Below are positions 1 to 7,918 of a stretch of 64,000 bases of DNA, one piece after another. Both the position numbers and the translations under genes were made by a program. The stretch is from Microbacterium paraoxydans (GTDB lineage Bacteria; Actinomycetota; Actinomycetes; Actinomycetales; Microbacteriaceae): assembly GCF_020524545.1 (NCBI RefSeq), contig NZ_JAIVLG010000001.1, positions 434,001-498,000 on the forward strand, in the 5' to 3' direction. The notes beneath the pieces were generated by a model, which saw nothing but the letters and a program-made list of their open reading frames with translations, was not told the DNA's origin and ran no database searches. How positions within the stretch are numbered: position 1 is the stretch's first letter; every line of letters begins with the position of its first letter.

Positions 1-302
1 GGCGACGTGTTCTCCGCGCGGTACAACGCCATCGTCTCCTTCTGCAGGCGTTCGGGGTTCTTCTTGTGGCGGCGCTGCAGCTCGCGCAGTCTCGGTGCGA
101 GGCGGGCTCTGGTCTGCTCGGCCTTGGCCTGGGAGATGCCGACGGGGATGAGCAGCGCCCGCACGAGCAGTGTGACGAGGACCACGGCGAGGGCAGCGGC
201 GGACGCGCCCGCGATCGGGGTGAGGAGATCGGAGAGCCCGGTCAGTGCGCCGTACGCGGCATCGAGGAGGGTGGTCAGGGGCGGAAAGGCGAAAGGGTCC
301 AT
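1..302 (-). CDS. YidC/Oxa1-family membrane insertase, C-terminus outside window
   Basis: The first 100 residues of a YidC/Oxa1-type insertase are present; the rest lies before base 1. YidC helps insert and fold inner-membrane proteins. Seen: a short N-terminus, a hydrophobic helix at about residues 34-55, then the typical cytoplasmic basic coiled-coil segment (SQAKAEQTRARLAPRLRELQ, then RRHKKNPERLQKE). The start ATG at 302 is the first one in frame. The N-terminus is far shorter than that of a housekeeping YidC with a large extracytoplasmic domain, and the gene sits next to a DUF6412 gene rather than rpmH/rnpA. I therefore read it as a second, Gram-positive-type paralogue (inference). Confidence 0.8.
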   Translation of the reverse strand, partial: MDPFAFPPLTTLLDAAYGALTGLSDLLTPIAGASAAALAVVLVTLLVRALLIPVGISQAKAEQTRARLAPRLRELQRRHKKNPERLQKETMALYRAENTS

Positions 303-368
303 GGAAGTGTCCGTTCGAGCGGGCGGGAAGGGTCGGCGAAGGCCGCGCGGTCCCGTCTGACGAGCGGA

Positions 369-641
369 CTACGCGGCGGTCGCGACTCCCGGCGCCCGAG
401 GGCGCGGATGCCCTGCGGCATCAGGATCACTCTGGGTGAGGAGGGTGCCGACATCGATGGCGCGCAACGGATGCGGGGCACCGGTCGACGCCTCGGGGCG
501 CACGCTCAGCACGACCGCGAGGGTGAGGGCGGTCACCGCGAGCAGCGCGACGGCGAGGCCGAGCGCCGCAGCATCCGGCATCGACACGAGGCCGAGCGCG
601 GTCGCGACGATGCTCAGCATCTGCCCGAACCACTCGCCCAT
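369..641 (-). CDS. DUF6412 small membrane protein
   Basis: A 90-residue protein with two hydrophobic stretches (about residues 9-45) and a polar, proline-rich tail. It resembles the actinobacterial DUF6412 family, usually found beside a YidC-like gene as here. No function is known. The start at 641 is chosen over upstream in-frame codons because an AGGAAGGGAG ribosome site lies just before it. It probably forms a transcription unit with the YidC-like gene 66 bases downstream. The start faces a large inverted repeat at 688-752. Confidence 0.7.
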   Translation of the reverse strand: MGEWFGQMLSIVATALGLVSMPDAAALGLAVALLAVTALTLAVVLSVRPEASTGAPHPLRAIDVGTLLTQSDPDAAGHPRPRAPGVATAA

Positions 642-687
642 GCGCGCTCCCTTCCTGCAGCGAGGGTAGCACCGGCGGCTGTCCCCG

Positions 688-752
688 CGTTTCGAATCGC
701 GTGAATGGTTGCATCCGGGCTGTCGATGCAACCATTCACGCGATTCGAAACG
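688..752. repeat. Perfect 28-bp inverted repeat in a divergent intergenic region
   Basis: Arms at 688-715 and 725-752 are exact reverse complements separated by a 9-base loop. They lie between DUF6412 (leftward) and nitronate monooxygenase (rightward). No gene ends here, so it is not a simple terminator. The right arm ends just upstream of the -35 position of the downstream gene, so it could be an operator or cruciform. Bases 687-712 match 20525-20550 at 22 of 26 positions, which suggests a dispersed element. Confidence 0.9.
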
Positions 753-775
753 GGCGTCGGGCAACGCCGCGGGCG

Positions 776-781
776 TAACGT
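776..781 (+). promoter_or_regulatory. -10-like hexamer TAACGT, predicted leaderless start
   Basis: TAACGT ends 6 bases before the ATG at 788, so transcription would begin at or beside the start codon. There is no Shine-Dalgarno in the short gap. No clear -35 box is seen. Confidence 0.4.
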
Positions 782-787
782 CGAAGC

Positions 788-1834
788 ATGAGTGACCTTC
801 GCGCCCTGCTCGGGATCGAGCATCCGATCATCCTCGGGCCCTTCGGCGGGCTCTCCTCGACCACCCTCACCGCTGCCGTCAGCGAAGCGGGCGGACTCGG
901 TTCTTTCGGCCTCTACGGGTACGACGGCGACCGCATCCGCTCGACGGGCGCTGCTCTGCGGGCGGCGACCGACCGTCCGTTCGCAGTGAACATCTGGCTC
1001 CCCACCGGCGACGAGACCGAGCCGAATCCGCAGCACACCGTGTTCGCGCAGGCGCTGCAACCCTTCTACGAGGCGGTCGGCATCGACATCCCCGCGCGCC
1101 CTGAGCGGTACACCCCGTCGCTCGAGGAGCAGCTCGACGCGATCTGGGAGATCCGGCCCGCCGTGCTCAGCACGGTGTTCGGGGTGCCGTCGGTCGAGCT
1201 GGTCGAAGAGGCGCAGCGGCGCGGCATCCGCATCCTCGGCACCGCGACGACGGTCGCAGAGGCTGTCGCGCTCGCCGACGCGGGGGTGGATGCCGTGGTC
1301 GCCACCGGGTCCGAGGCTGCCGGGCACCGCGTGTCGTTCCTTCGTCCGGCCGAGGATTCGCTCGTCGGCACGTTCGCACTCGTCCCCCAGGTGGTCGATG
1401 CTGTCGACGTGCCGGTGATCGCGGCGGGCGGGATCGCCGACCGTCGAGGAGTCGCCGCAGCGTTCGCTCTCGGGGCGACCGGGGTGCAGGTCGGGACGGC
1501 CTTCCTGGCGACCGCGGAGTCCGCGGCCACGACCGCGCACCGTGCCGCGATCCGTGCGACCGCCGCCGAGGAGACCGTCCTCACGCGGGCCATGAGCGGT
1601 CGCCTGGCCCGGGGTGCCCGCAACCGTGCGGTGCGGGCGATCGAGGCCAGCGGAACGATCGCACCGTTCCCCATGCAGAACTGGCTCACCGGACGTTTCC
1701 GTGCGGCGGCGGGGGAGCAGAATCTCGGCGAGCTGCAGTCGCTGTGGATGGGGCAGGCTGCGCCCCTCGCCCGCCACGACACCGCCGCCGAGCTGTTCGC
1801 GGAGCTGGCCGCGGGGGAGGGCGGCGGGCGCTAG
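788..1834 (+). CDS. Nitronate monooxygenase (2-nitropropane dioxygenase family)
   Basis: A 348-residue FMN-dependent TIM-barrel enzyme that would oxidise alkyl nitronates to carbonyl compounds and nitrite. Seen: N-terminal substrate/FMN region (PIILGPFGGLSS), a central GTATTVAEA strand, and the FMN-phosphate motif AAGGIADRRGVAAAFALGA followed by GVQVGTAFL near residues 217-245. Length is normal for the family. It probably lacks a leader. It converges on purU, and the two stop codons overlap within CTAG at 1831-1834. Some relatives have unknown substrates, so the exact reaction is inferred. Confidence 0.85.
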   Translation: MSDLRALLGIEHPIILGPFGGLSSTTLTAAVSEAGGLGSFGLYGYDGDRIRSTGAALRAATDRPFAVNIWLPTGDETEPNPQHTVFAQALQPFYEAVGIDIPARPERYTPSLEEQLDAIWEIRPAVLSTVFGVPSVELVEEAQRRGIRILGTATTVAEAVALADAGVDAVVATGSEAAGHRVSFLRPAEDSLVGTFALVPQVVDAVDVPVIAAGGIADRRGVAAAFALGATGVQVGTAFLATAESAATTAHRAAIRATAAEETVLTRAMSGRLARGARNRAVRAIEASGTIAPFPMQNWLTGRFRAAAGEQNLGELQSLWMGQAAPLARHDTAAELFAELAAGEGGGR

Positions 1835-2682
1835 AGGATGACGGTGGACTTGCCGTGCACGATCACGCGGTCCTCGGCGTGCCACTGCACGGCGCGGGCG
1901 AGCACGAGCCGTTCGACATCGGCGCCGCGGCTCTGCAGCTCGGCGGCGGACTCGGAGTGGGTGACGCGTGTGACGTCCTGCTCGATGATCGGTCCTTCGT
2001 CGAGGTCGGCCGTCGCGTAGTGCGCGGTCGCGCCGATCAACTTGACACCGCGGTCCTTGGCGCGCGCGTAGGGGTTCGCGCCGATGAACGCAGGCAGGAA
2101 GGAGTGGTGGATGTTGATCACCGGTGCCTCGAGGCGGTTGATGAAGTCGTCGGTGAGGATCTGCATGTAGCGCGCCAGCACCACGAGGTCGACGTTCCCG
2201 CGTAGCAGCTCGAGCTGACGCTCCTCCATGGCGGCCTTGTCTCCCGAGGGGATGTGCACGAACGGCACGCCGAAGGAGCGGACCGACTCGGCCAGGTCGG
2301 GGTGGTTGGAGACGACCATCGTGATGTCGATGTCGAGCTGGCCGCGCTGGGTGCGCCAGAGCAGCTCCATCAGGCAGTGGTCGTACTTCGAGACGAAGAT
2401 CGCCACCCGCTTGCGGCGGGCGACGTCGTGCAGCGACCACTCCATCCCGAAGCGCTCGGCGACGACGGCGATATCGGCCTCGAGTGCGGGGCGCGCCGCG
2501 GAGAGACCGTCGAGATGGATCACGGTGCGCTGGAAGAAGCGTCCGCCCTCGGAATCCGTCGAGTGCTGGTCGAGCGAGATGATGTTCGCGCCGTGCTGGG
2601 CGAGCACGCCCGCCACGGCTGCGACGATCCCGGGCTGGTCGTCGCACGCGATGAGCAGGCGGGCGGTATCGGGCTGGGACAT
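1831..2682 (-). CDS. purU: Formyltetrahydrofolate deformylase
   Basis: A 283-residue PurU that hydrolyses 10-formyl-THF to formate and THF, balancing one-carbon pools. Seen: an N-terminal ACT domain (about 1-80, with CDDQPGIVAAVAGVLAQHGA) and a formyltransferase fold with the NIHHSFLPAFIGANPY motif (about 195-210) and the HYATADLDEGPIIEQ segment containing the catalytic Asp. ATG at 2682 follows an AGGAG site. It is monocistronic, divergent from the antiporter gene and convergent with the nitronate monooxygenase gene. Confidence 0.95.
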   Translation of the reverse strand: MSQPDTARLLIACDDQPGIVAAVAGVLAQHGANIISLDQHSTDSEGGRFFQRTVIHLDGLSAARPALEADIAVVAERFGMEWSLHDVARRKRVAIFVSKYDHCLMELLWRTQRGQLDIDITMVVSNHPDLAESVRSFGVPFVHIPSGDKAAMEERQLELLRGNVDLVVLARYMQILTDDFINRLEAPVINIHHSFLPAFIGANPYARAKDRGVKLIGATAHYATADLDEGPIIEQDVTRVTHSESAAELQSRGADVERLVLARAVQWHAEDRVIVHGKSTVIL

Positions 2683-2755
2683 GGAGGCTCCTCGAGGGTG
2701 TGCATCGATTCTGCCGTGGATGCACACCGGGGGCGAATCGCGTGAGGTGACTCGC

Positions 2756-2761
2756 TACTCT
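2756..2761 (+). promoter_or_regulatory. -10-like hexamer TACTCT, predicted leaderless start
   Basis: TACTCT ends 7 bases before the GTG at 2769. No ribosome site precedes the GTG. A 12-base stretch just upstream (cgaatcgcgtga, from 2734) also occurs in the arm of the 688-752 palindrome. Confidence 0.4.
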
Positions 2762-2768
2762 GAGGATC

Positions 2769-3983
2769 GTGGAAGCGAGCGATCTCGGCCTGGTGCTGAT
2801 CCCCCTGCTGGCCGTCGCCGCGCCCCTGCTCGCCCGCGGGGTCCGCCCGGTGGTGCGTGTGCCGATCGTGGTGTTCGAGCTCGTGCTCGGGATCCTCGTC
2901 GGGCCCGCGGTGCTCGGCTGGGTCGAACCGGGTCCCCTGCTGGAGAAGCTCAGCGACTTCGGTCTGGCGCTGCTGTTCTTCGTCGCCGGCACCGAGATCG
3001 ACTTCAAGACGGTGGCGGGCAGGCCGCTCGCCCGCGCCTCCCTGGGGTGGCTCCTCAGCGTCCTGCTGGGCATCGGTCTGGGCTTCTTCTTCGCCCCCGG
3101 CGAGGGGATGGTCGTGATCGGCATCGCGCTGAGCTCCACCGCACTCGGCACGCTGATGCCGATCCTGCGCGACGCACGCGAGCTGGACACGCCCTTCGGA
3201 CGGGCGATCAGCGCGATCGGGGCGGTCGGCGAGTTCCTGCCCCTGATCGCGATCTCGATCTTCCTCAGCACGCGGACCACGCCGATCGCCACGGCCGTCC
3301 TGCTGACGTTCGTGGTGCTGGCAGGGCTCGCGGTGCTGCTGGCGCACCGGGTGCCGCACGGACGCCTGCACCGCATCGTCCGGGCGACGCTGCACACGTC
3401 CGACCAGTTCGGGGTGCGCTTCGTGATCCTGCTCATCGCGGCCCTCGTCGGGCTGAGCGTGATGCTCGACCTCGACATGCTGCTCGGAGCCTTCGTCGCG
3501 GGAGCCGTGTGGCGCATCATCATGGCGCGCGCCCCGAAGAAGGACGCCGAAGAGGTCGAGAGCAAGATCGAGGCGATCGCCTTCGGCTTCCTCGTGCCGG
3601 TCTTCTTCCTCTACACGGGCGTGACCTTCGACCTGCAGGCGCTGCTCGTCTCGCCAACGGCGCTCGCACTGGTGCCCATCTTCCTGATCGCGCTGCTGGT
3701 CATCCGCGGGTCGGCCGCGCAGCTCTCGGTGCCCGCGGGGGCGAGCGTCCGAGACCGTGCGGCCCTCGGGCTCCTCGCCGCGACCGGACTGCCGATCATC
3801 GTCGCGGTCACCGCGATCGGTGTCGACGAGAAGATGCTCGACACGGGCACGGCGGCGGCGCTGGTGGGCGCGGGAATGCTCTCGGTCCTGCTCTACCCGT
3901 TGATCGGGATGACCCTGCGCGGGGACCGCGCCGACGTCGTCGGACCCGCGCGTGCGGGCGATGCGGTGCAGGGGGAGCTGTGA
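2769..3983 (+). CDS. Cation:proton antiporter, CPA2 family
   Basis: A 404-residue integral membrane protein with about 11-12 hydrophobic helices across its length, matching the Na+/H+ exchanger domain of CPA2 transporters. Characteristic segments are LGILVGPAVLGW near residue 40, LALLFFVAGTEIDF near 72 and ALSSTALGTLMPIL near 117. It would exchange Na+ or K+ for protons at the cytoplasmic membrane. There is no C-terminal TrkA-N domain, so it is a short form. The stop overlaps the next start by four bases, so the two genes are translationally coupled. Confidence 0.85.
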   Translation: MEASDLGLVLIPLLAVAAPLLARGVRPVVRVPIVVFELVLGILVGPAVLGWVEPGPLLEKLSDFGLALLFFVAGTEIDFKTVAGRPLARASLGWLLSVLLGIGLGFFFAPGEGMVVIGIALSSTALGTLMPILRDARELDTPFGRAISAIGAVGEFLPLIAISIFLSTRTTPIATAVLLTFVVLAGLAVLLAHRVPHGRLHRIVRATLHTSDQFGVRFVILLIAALVGLSVMLDLDMLLGAFVAGAVWRIIMARAPKKDAEEVESKIEAIAFGFLVPVFFLYTGVTFDLQALLVSPTALALVPIFLIALLVIRGSAAQLSVPAGASVRDRAALGLLAATGLPIIVAVTAIGVDEKMLDTGTAAALVGAGMLSVLLYPLIGMTLRGDRADVVGPARAGDAVQGEL

Positions 3984-4450
3984 CGGCGGCGTCGGAGCTC
4001 CTGGCCCGGACGGTGCGGAGCCTCGACGGCGTCGCCAAGGAGGGGCTCGGCGAAGAGCGCGTCTCCCGGTGGCGCGGACGCCGCATCGTGCGGGTCGGTG
4101 ACGCCTGGCATCTGGGTGTGCTGCTGCTGACGGACACGCATGCGCTGGCCACGGCCGAGGTGCTCCGCGCGGCCGATCCCGGGCGCCGCGGGTACACCGC
4201 GGAGTCGGCCAGAGCCCGCGCCGAGCGTCGGGCCGAAGCGCTGCGGGGCGGCTTCGACGAGGGAGACGTCGTCCACGTGGGGTGGAGCGTGATCGACGTC
4301 GACGCCGTGGATGCGGGGGGCGCCTCCGGCCCTCTGGCACTCGTCGACGGTGTCCCGGCGGTGCGATGGAGTACAGCGGGCGGGTTCATGCCGTTGGAGG
4401 CATACCTGCGCGAGCGGGTGGCCCTGTTGCGAGACGCGGCGGCGGGCTGA
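3980..4450 (+). CDS. Hypothetical protein coupled to the antiporter gene
   Basis: A 156-residue soluble protein of unknown function. The GTG at 3980 overlaps the antiporter stop by four bases and has a GGGGGAG ribosome site. It is rich in Arg, Ala and acidic residues and has no membrane segment or recognised motif. Co-translation suggests a job connected with the antiporter, but nothing in the sequence shows what it is. It ends one base before the convergent amidotransferase gene. Confidence 0.65.
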   Translation: MTAASELLARTVRSLDGVAKEGLGEERVSRWRGRRIVRVGDAWHLGVLLLTDTHALATAEVLRAADPGRRGYTAESARARAERRAEALRGGFDEGDVVHVGWSVIDVDAVDAGGASGPLALVDGVPAVRWSTAGGFMPLEAYLRERVALLRDAAAG

Positions 4451-4451
4451 G

Positions 4452-5168
4452 TCAGGCGAAGGTCTCGGCGAAGCGGCGCAGAAGCGCGGCACCCTCGGTG
4501 ACCGACGCCGCGAGCACCTGCTGCTGCACCGCGTCGAACTCCTCCGGGTCGAAGTAGCCGGTGGTGCGATAGAACGTCATGCGGTCGGCGAAGTCACGAG
4601 GGGTGGGCTCGGGATGGAACTGCGCGGCGTACAGGTGGGTGCCCACGCGGTAGGCCTGCACCGGGCATGCCTCGTTGGTCGCCAGCAGCACAGCACCGGG
4701 CGGGGTGCTCGCCGCGCTCTCTTTGTGCGCCGTGAACACCGTGAGGGCGGGGCCACTCGGCCCGAAGACGGGGTCGGCCGCGCCGGCTTCGGTCGCATCG
4801 ATCACGGTCGCGCTCGCGGGCTCGGGAGTGTCCGTCACGACCTCGCCGCCGAGCATCCGTGTCACGACGCCGATGCTGAAGCAGGTGAAGAACACCGCGA
4901 TCTCGGCGGCCATCGCCGCGTCCGCCAGGGTGCGGAGGTCGGCTTCGACCCGCAGCTGCTCCGCGGACTTCACCGTGTCGGAGACGTTGAACGGCGAGCC
5001 GCCGACCACGACGCCGCGATAGCCGCGCAGGCGCTCGAGATACAGCGGTGTCTGCAGCAGGTCGAGGCGGTCCACCACATCGACGCCGAGCGCCCGTCGG
5101 AAAGACGCGTGCTCGGCGTCCGCCGCCCCGATCTCGGGCCGCACGCAGACGTAGAGAAGCGAGGCCAT
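4452..5168 (-). CDS. Class I glutamine amidotransferase-like protein
   Basis: A 238-residue stand-alone GATase1-fold protein. Seen: an early GGSPFNVSD loop, the nucleophile-elbow region FFTCFSIGV with a Cys near residue 95, and a C-terminal QFHPEPTP containing the His and Glu of the triad. The elbow reads TCFSIG rather than the usual GxCxGxQ, so glutaminase activity may be altered. Related actinobacterial proteins are annotated GMP-synthase-like, but the substrate is unknown. Confidence 0.75.
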   Translation of the reverse strand: MASLLYVCVRPEIGAADAEHASFRRALGVDVVDRLDLLQTPLYLERLRGYRGVVVGGSPFNVSDTVKSAEQLRVEADLRTLADAAMAAEIAVFFTCFSIGVVTRMLGGEVVTDTPEPASATVIDATEAGAADPVFGPSGPALTVFTAHKESAASTPPGAVLLATNEACPVQAYRVGTHLYAAQFHPEPTPRDFADRMTFYRTTGYFDPEEFDAVQQQVLAASVTEGAALLRRFAETFA

Positions 5169-5174
5169 CAGGAG

Positions 5175-5180
5175 ATTCTA
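5175..5180 (-). promoter_or_regulatory. -10-like hexamer TAGAAT, predicted leaderless start
   Basis: On the minus strand TAGAAT ends 6 bases before the ATG at 5168, placing the transcription start at the start codon. Confidence 0.45.
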
Positions 5181-5208
5181 ACGAGAGCGCGAGGCCGCGC
5201 CGACGCGG

Positions 5209-5949
5209 TCACCGGGAGGAGTTCGCGGTCCGGCCGCGGACGATGCCGACGAACGTCTCGACGTCGGGCGTGGTGCGATCCCGCGGCCAGGCCAGCGCCA
5301 CGGTGGATGTCGGGCCGTCGACGAGCACGCGGTGGTCGGCATCCTTGCGGTGGTGCGCGCGAGCCAGCGACATCGGGACGATCACGACACCGACACCGGA
5401 AGCCGCCGTGGCGATCGCCTCGCCGGTCGGCAGGGCGGCGAAGGCAGCCGGGGCTGTGCCCGGGAGGTCCAGCGGCCCCAGCACGTCATCGGCCAGCCCG
5501 ATCACGACCTCGCCCTCGAGATCCGCGGCGGTGAGCTTCTCGGCCGCCATCAGGTGCGAGTCGACCGCCGCGACCACGACCGGGACCTCGTCGTACAGGG
5601 GGATGATGTGCAGGGAGTCGTCGGCGAGCGGCAGCCGTACCAGCGCCGCATCGACCGCGTCGACGGCCTCGCGTTGGGTGGTGACCTCGATCGGGATGAG
5701 CTCGAGCGGTACCCGCGGCATGCGCTGCTTCCATGCATCGATCCACTTCCCCGGTGTCGCGCCGGGCACCGCTCCCAGACGGAAGGTGCGCGGTGTCTCG
5801 GGCTCGGGGCGAGGAGCGTCGAAGACGACCTTGGCCGTCTTCTTCTTCGGCTTCTGCGGCGGAAACCGCTCGGCGGGGGCGGCCTTGTTCCGGCGCACGG
5901 GGGTACCTCGACCTGCGCCCTTTGCGGACCGTCTTCCCTGATTCGCCAT
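5209..5949 (-). CDS. LysR-type substrate-binding domain protein without an HTH
   Basis: A 246-residue protein whose C-terminal 190 residues resemble the effector-binding domain of LysR regulators (FRLGAVPGATPGKWIDAW entry strand, then a LPLADDSLHIIPLYDEVPV region). The N-terminal about 50 residues are a basic, proline-rich tail (KPKKKTAK) in place of the usual winged helix. It therefore cannot bind DNA as a normal LysR protein; the basic tail might bind nucleic acid non-specifically (inference). Start ATG 5949 is supported by a leaderless-type -10. Confidence 0.7.
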   Translation of the reverse strand: MANQGRRSAKGAGRGTPVRRNKAAPAERFPPQKPKKKTAKVVFDAPRPEPETPRTFRLGAVPGATPGKWIDAWKQRMPRVPLELIPIEVTTQREAVDAVDAALVRLPLADDSLHIIPLYDEVPVVVAAVDSHLMAAEKLTAADLEGEVVIGLADDVLGPLDLPGTAPAAFAALPTGEAIATAASGVGVVIVPMSLARAHHRKDADHRVLVDGPTSTVALAWPRDRTTPDVETFVGIVRGRTANSSR

Positions 5950-5956
5950 GGGGTCC

Positions 5957-5962
5957 AGGCTA
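5957..5962 (-). promoter_or_regulatory. -10-like hexamer TAGCCT, predicted leaderless start
   Basis: TAGCCT on the minus strand ends 7 bases before the ATG at 5949. It overlaps the 3' end of the upstream small membrane protein gene. Confidence 0.4.
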
Positions 5963-6274
5963 CTCGGCGGGGGGCGAGGCCACCTCCGCCTGCGCGACGG
6001 AGGTCGTCGCGGTCGCGAGCCTCCGCTGTGCACGGCGGATGAGACCTGCGGCTCCTCCGACCAGGATCAGCACGCCCGCGGTCAGCAGGAGGATCGTGAC
6101 GATCGTGGTCGGCGTCAGCGCGAGCAGGCCATCCGCGACGGTGTCCCTCCGGTCGGCGTCGGCCAGCATCCAGAGGGCGGTCGCGGCGGTCGCGGCGAAC
6201 AGGACGCCCCAGATCACGGCGGCCCAGCGAGTGCGGGGAGGGGAGGGGGCTTCGACGATCGTCGGCGTGCTCAT
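5960..6274 (-). CDS. Small two-helix membrane protein
   Basis: A 104-residue protein with two hydrophobic helices (about 18-38 and 58-78) and polar ends. The family is not recognised. ATG 6274 overlaps the stop of the PspC gene as TGATG, with a GAAGGAAG ribosome site upstream. A GTG at 6277 is an alternative start. Coupling to the PspC gene suggests a shared role in envelope sensing (inference). Confidence 0.65.
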   Translation of the reverse strand: MSTPTIVEAPSPPRTRWAAVIWGVLFAATAATALWMLADADRRDTVADGLLALTPTTIVTILLLTAGVLILVGGAAGLIRRAQRRLATATTSVAQAEVASPPAE

Positions 6275-7812
6275 CACTGGTCTTCCTTCGCGGGCTCGTG
6301 GACGGTGACGGAGATCACTCCGCTGGTCTGATCGATCCTGACGGGCTGCACCATGGTGGGTTCGGCGCCCTCGGCGGTGATCTCTTGCCGGACGACCGAT
6401 TCCCCGTCCCTGCGGACGGGCGACCAGGTGCCGTGCGCGGTGATCTCTCCGGTCTCCTCATCCACTCGGGTCCACGACACGGTCGTCGTTTCGATGACGG
6501 CGCGCAGTTCGAGCGCGACGCCCGGCTGGACGTCGATGAACGTGTTGCCGGTTCCCTTGTCCACGATGATCGACCGCGGGCCGTCCTCGAACGGGCTCAG
6601 GGTGAGGAACATATCGCCGAAGGGCTGTCTGACATGCGCGGACTCGTCGTTGCCGAGCGAGACATAGCCCAGTGCGACTCCCGGAAAGGCGGAGAAGGCG
6701 CCCGCCACGAGTCCGCCGATCAGCGTGATCACGGTCGCGAAGGCCAGGAACCCGCTCCGTCGACGGAACGCCCCGGCCACGATCATCCCGAGTGCGAGGA
6801 TGAGGGCTGCGGCGAGCAGTCCCAGCGCGCCGCCGAGTGCCTCGCCGCCGGCGACGAGACCGACGGCGGAGCCCGTGATGATCGCAAGTCCGATGATCGT
6901 GGCGGCGAACGCGAAGCCCGCGCGGGGATTCGATGCGCGGCGAATGCGCCGGCGTTCCGCAGCCTCGGCCGCGAACACCGCAGCCTCGGCTTGGCGCTCA
7001 CGGCGCAGCTGGTCGCGGGCAGCCCGCTCGATGTCCTGCTGCTGGCGCCGCCAGGCCTGATCCTGCTCCTTCCAGGCCGCATGCTGGGCGCGCCATGCTT
7101 CGAGAGCGGCGGGATCCTGCGAGTCGGGCGGACGGGGCGCGGGCGGTTCCGGGGGAGCGAAGGCGAGCGCGGGCTCTGCCCCCTCCTCGCGGAGAGTGGC
7201 ATCCGCCCCCTCGGCGGTACCCGAACCGTCGAGGGGGTCGGATGCGCCCGGGGCCGCCGGAACTGCGGAAGCCGTCGGCAGATCCGGCGCGGAAGCACCC
7301 GGGGTGCGGCGCATGGCGCGCACGATCAGGAAGAGCAGACCGGCGACGAGCACGAGCCCGACGATCCAGCTGATGACGGAGAGGGCCGACCACCCGTCGT
7401 AGCCGAGTCCGAAGAGACGCCCGGCGAGCGGGGTGGTCGGGAACAGACCGATGACGGCCATCGCGAGGATGCCCCACTGCACGGGCTGATAGTCGCGACG
7501 GAACAGATCGCGGAGGTGGACGCGACCGTCGATGTCGGGTAGCAGCGCCCACGCCGCGGCGTACAGGAAGATCACCGGCAGGCCGAACAGCGCCGCGACG
7601 ACGAGGACGCCACGGACGATCAGCGGATCGATGCGCAAACGAGCCGCGAGCCCGGCGGCGACACCACCCAGCCAGCCCTCGGAGCGCGCGACACCGAGGC
7701 CGGCGACCCAGAGGAGGAAGCGCTCGACTCCACGCGGGATGCCGGTGCCGGGTTCGCCGAGGGTGGGAGCGCCCTGGTCGGCGGGAGGCGGGGGCACGGT
7801 CGGAATCGTCAT
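6274..7812 (-). CDS. PspC-domain membrane protein
   Basis: A 512-residue protein. A PspC domain occupies about residues 30-95 (GLGVARSEGWLGGVAAGLAA, then a helix), followed by two more helices, a long Pro/Ala/Glu-rich cytoplasmic linker with a charged coiled-coil (about 235-310), a cluster of helices (about 325-415), and an extracytoplasmic C-terminal domain ending in EPAKEDQ. PspC proteins sense or relay envelope stress. It is divergent from a PspC-containing sensor kinase, a common actinobacterial arrangement, so the two probably act in one circuit. Confidence 0.8.
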   Translation of the reverse strand: MTIPTVPPPPADQGAPTLGEPGTGIPRGVERFLLWVAGLGVARSEGWLGGVAAGLAARLRIDPLIVRGVLVVAALFGLPVIFLYAAAWALLPDIDGRVHLRDLFRRDYQPVQWGILAMAVIGLFPTTPLAGRLFGLGYDGWSALSVISWIVGLVLVAGLLFLIVRAMRRTPGASAPDLPTASAVPAAPGASDPLDGSGTAEGADATLREEGAEPALAFAPPEPPAPRPPDSQDPAALEAWRAQHAAWKEQDQAWRRQQQDIERAARDQLRRERQAEAAVFAAEAAERRRIRRASNPRAGFAFAATIIGLAIITGSAVGLVAGGEALGGALGLLAAALILALGMIVAGAFRRRSGFLAFATVITLIGGLVAGAFSAFPGVALGYVSLGNDESAHVRQPFGDMFLTLSPFEDGPRSIIVDKGTGNTFIDVQPGVALELRAVIETTTVSWTRVDEETGEITAHGTWSPVRRDGESVVRQEITAEGAEPTMVQPVRIDQTSGVISVTVHEPAKEDQ

Positions 7813-7918
7813 GCTTCGATCCTGGCGGTCGTGGACGGACCCCCGCCATGGGGGGAACCCCTGAGCGGCCCCTGATTCCGGGCGGGGGAGGACCCGGAGC
7901 GCTCGTGCGGGTGATTGG

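Noticed and set aside
614..3565. A 983-codon open frame on the minus strand
   Set aside because: It is antisense to nitronate monooxygenase and the antiporter and its product is Arg/Ser/Pro-rich without domains, as expected from high-GC shadow frames.
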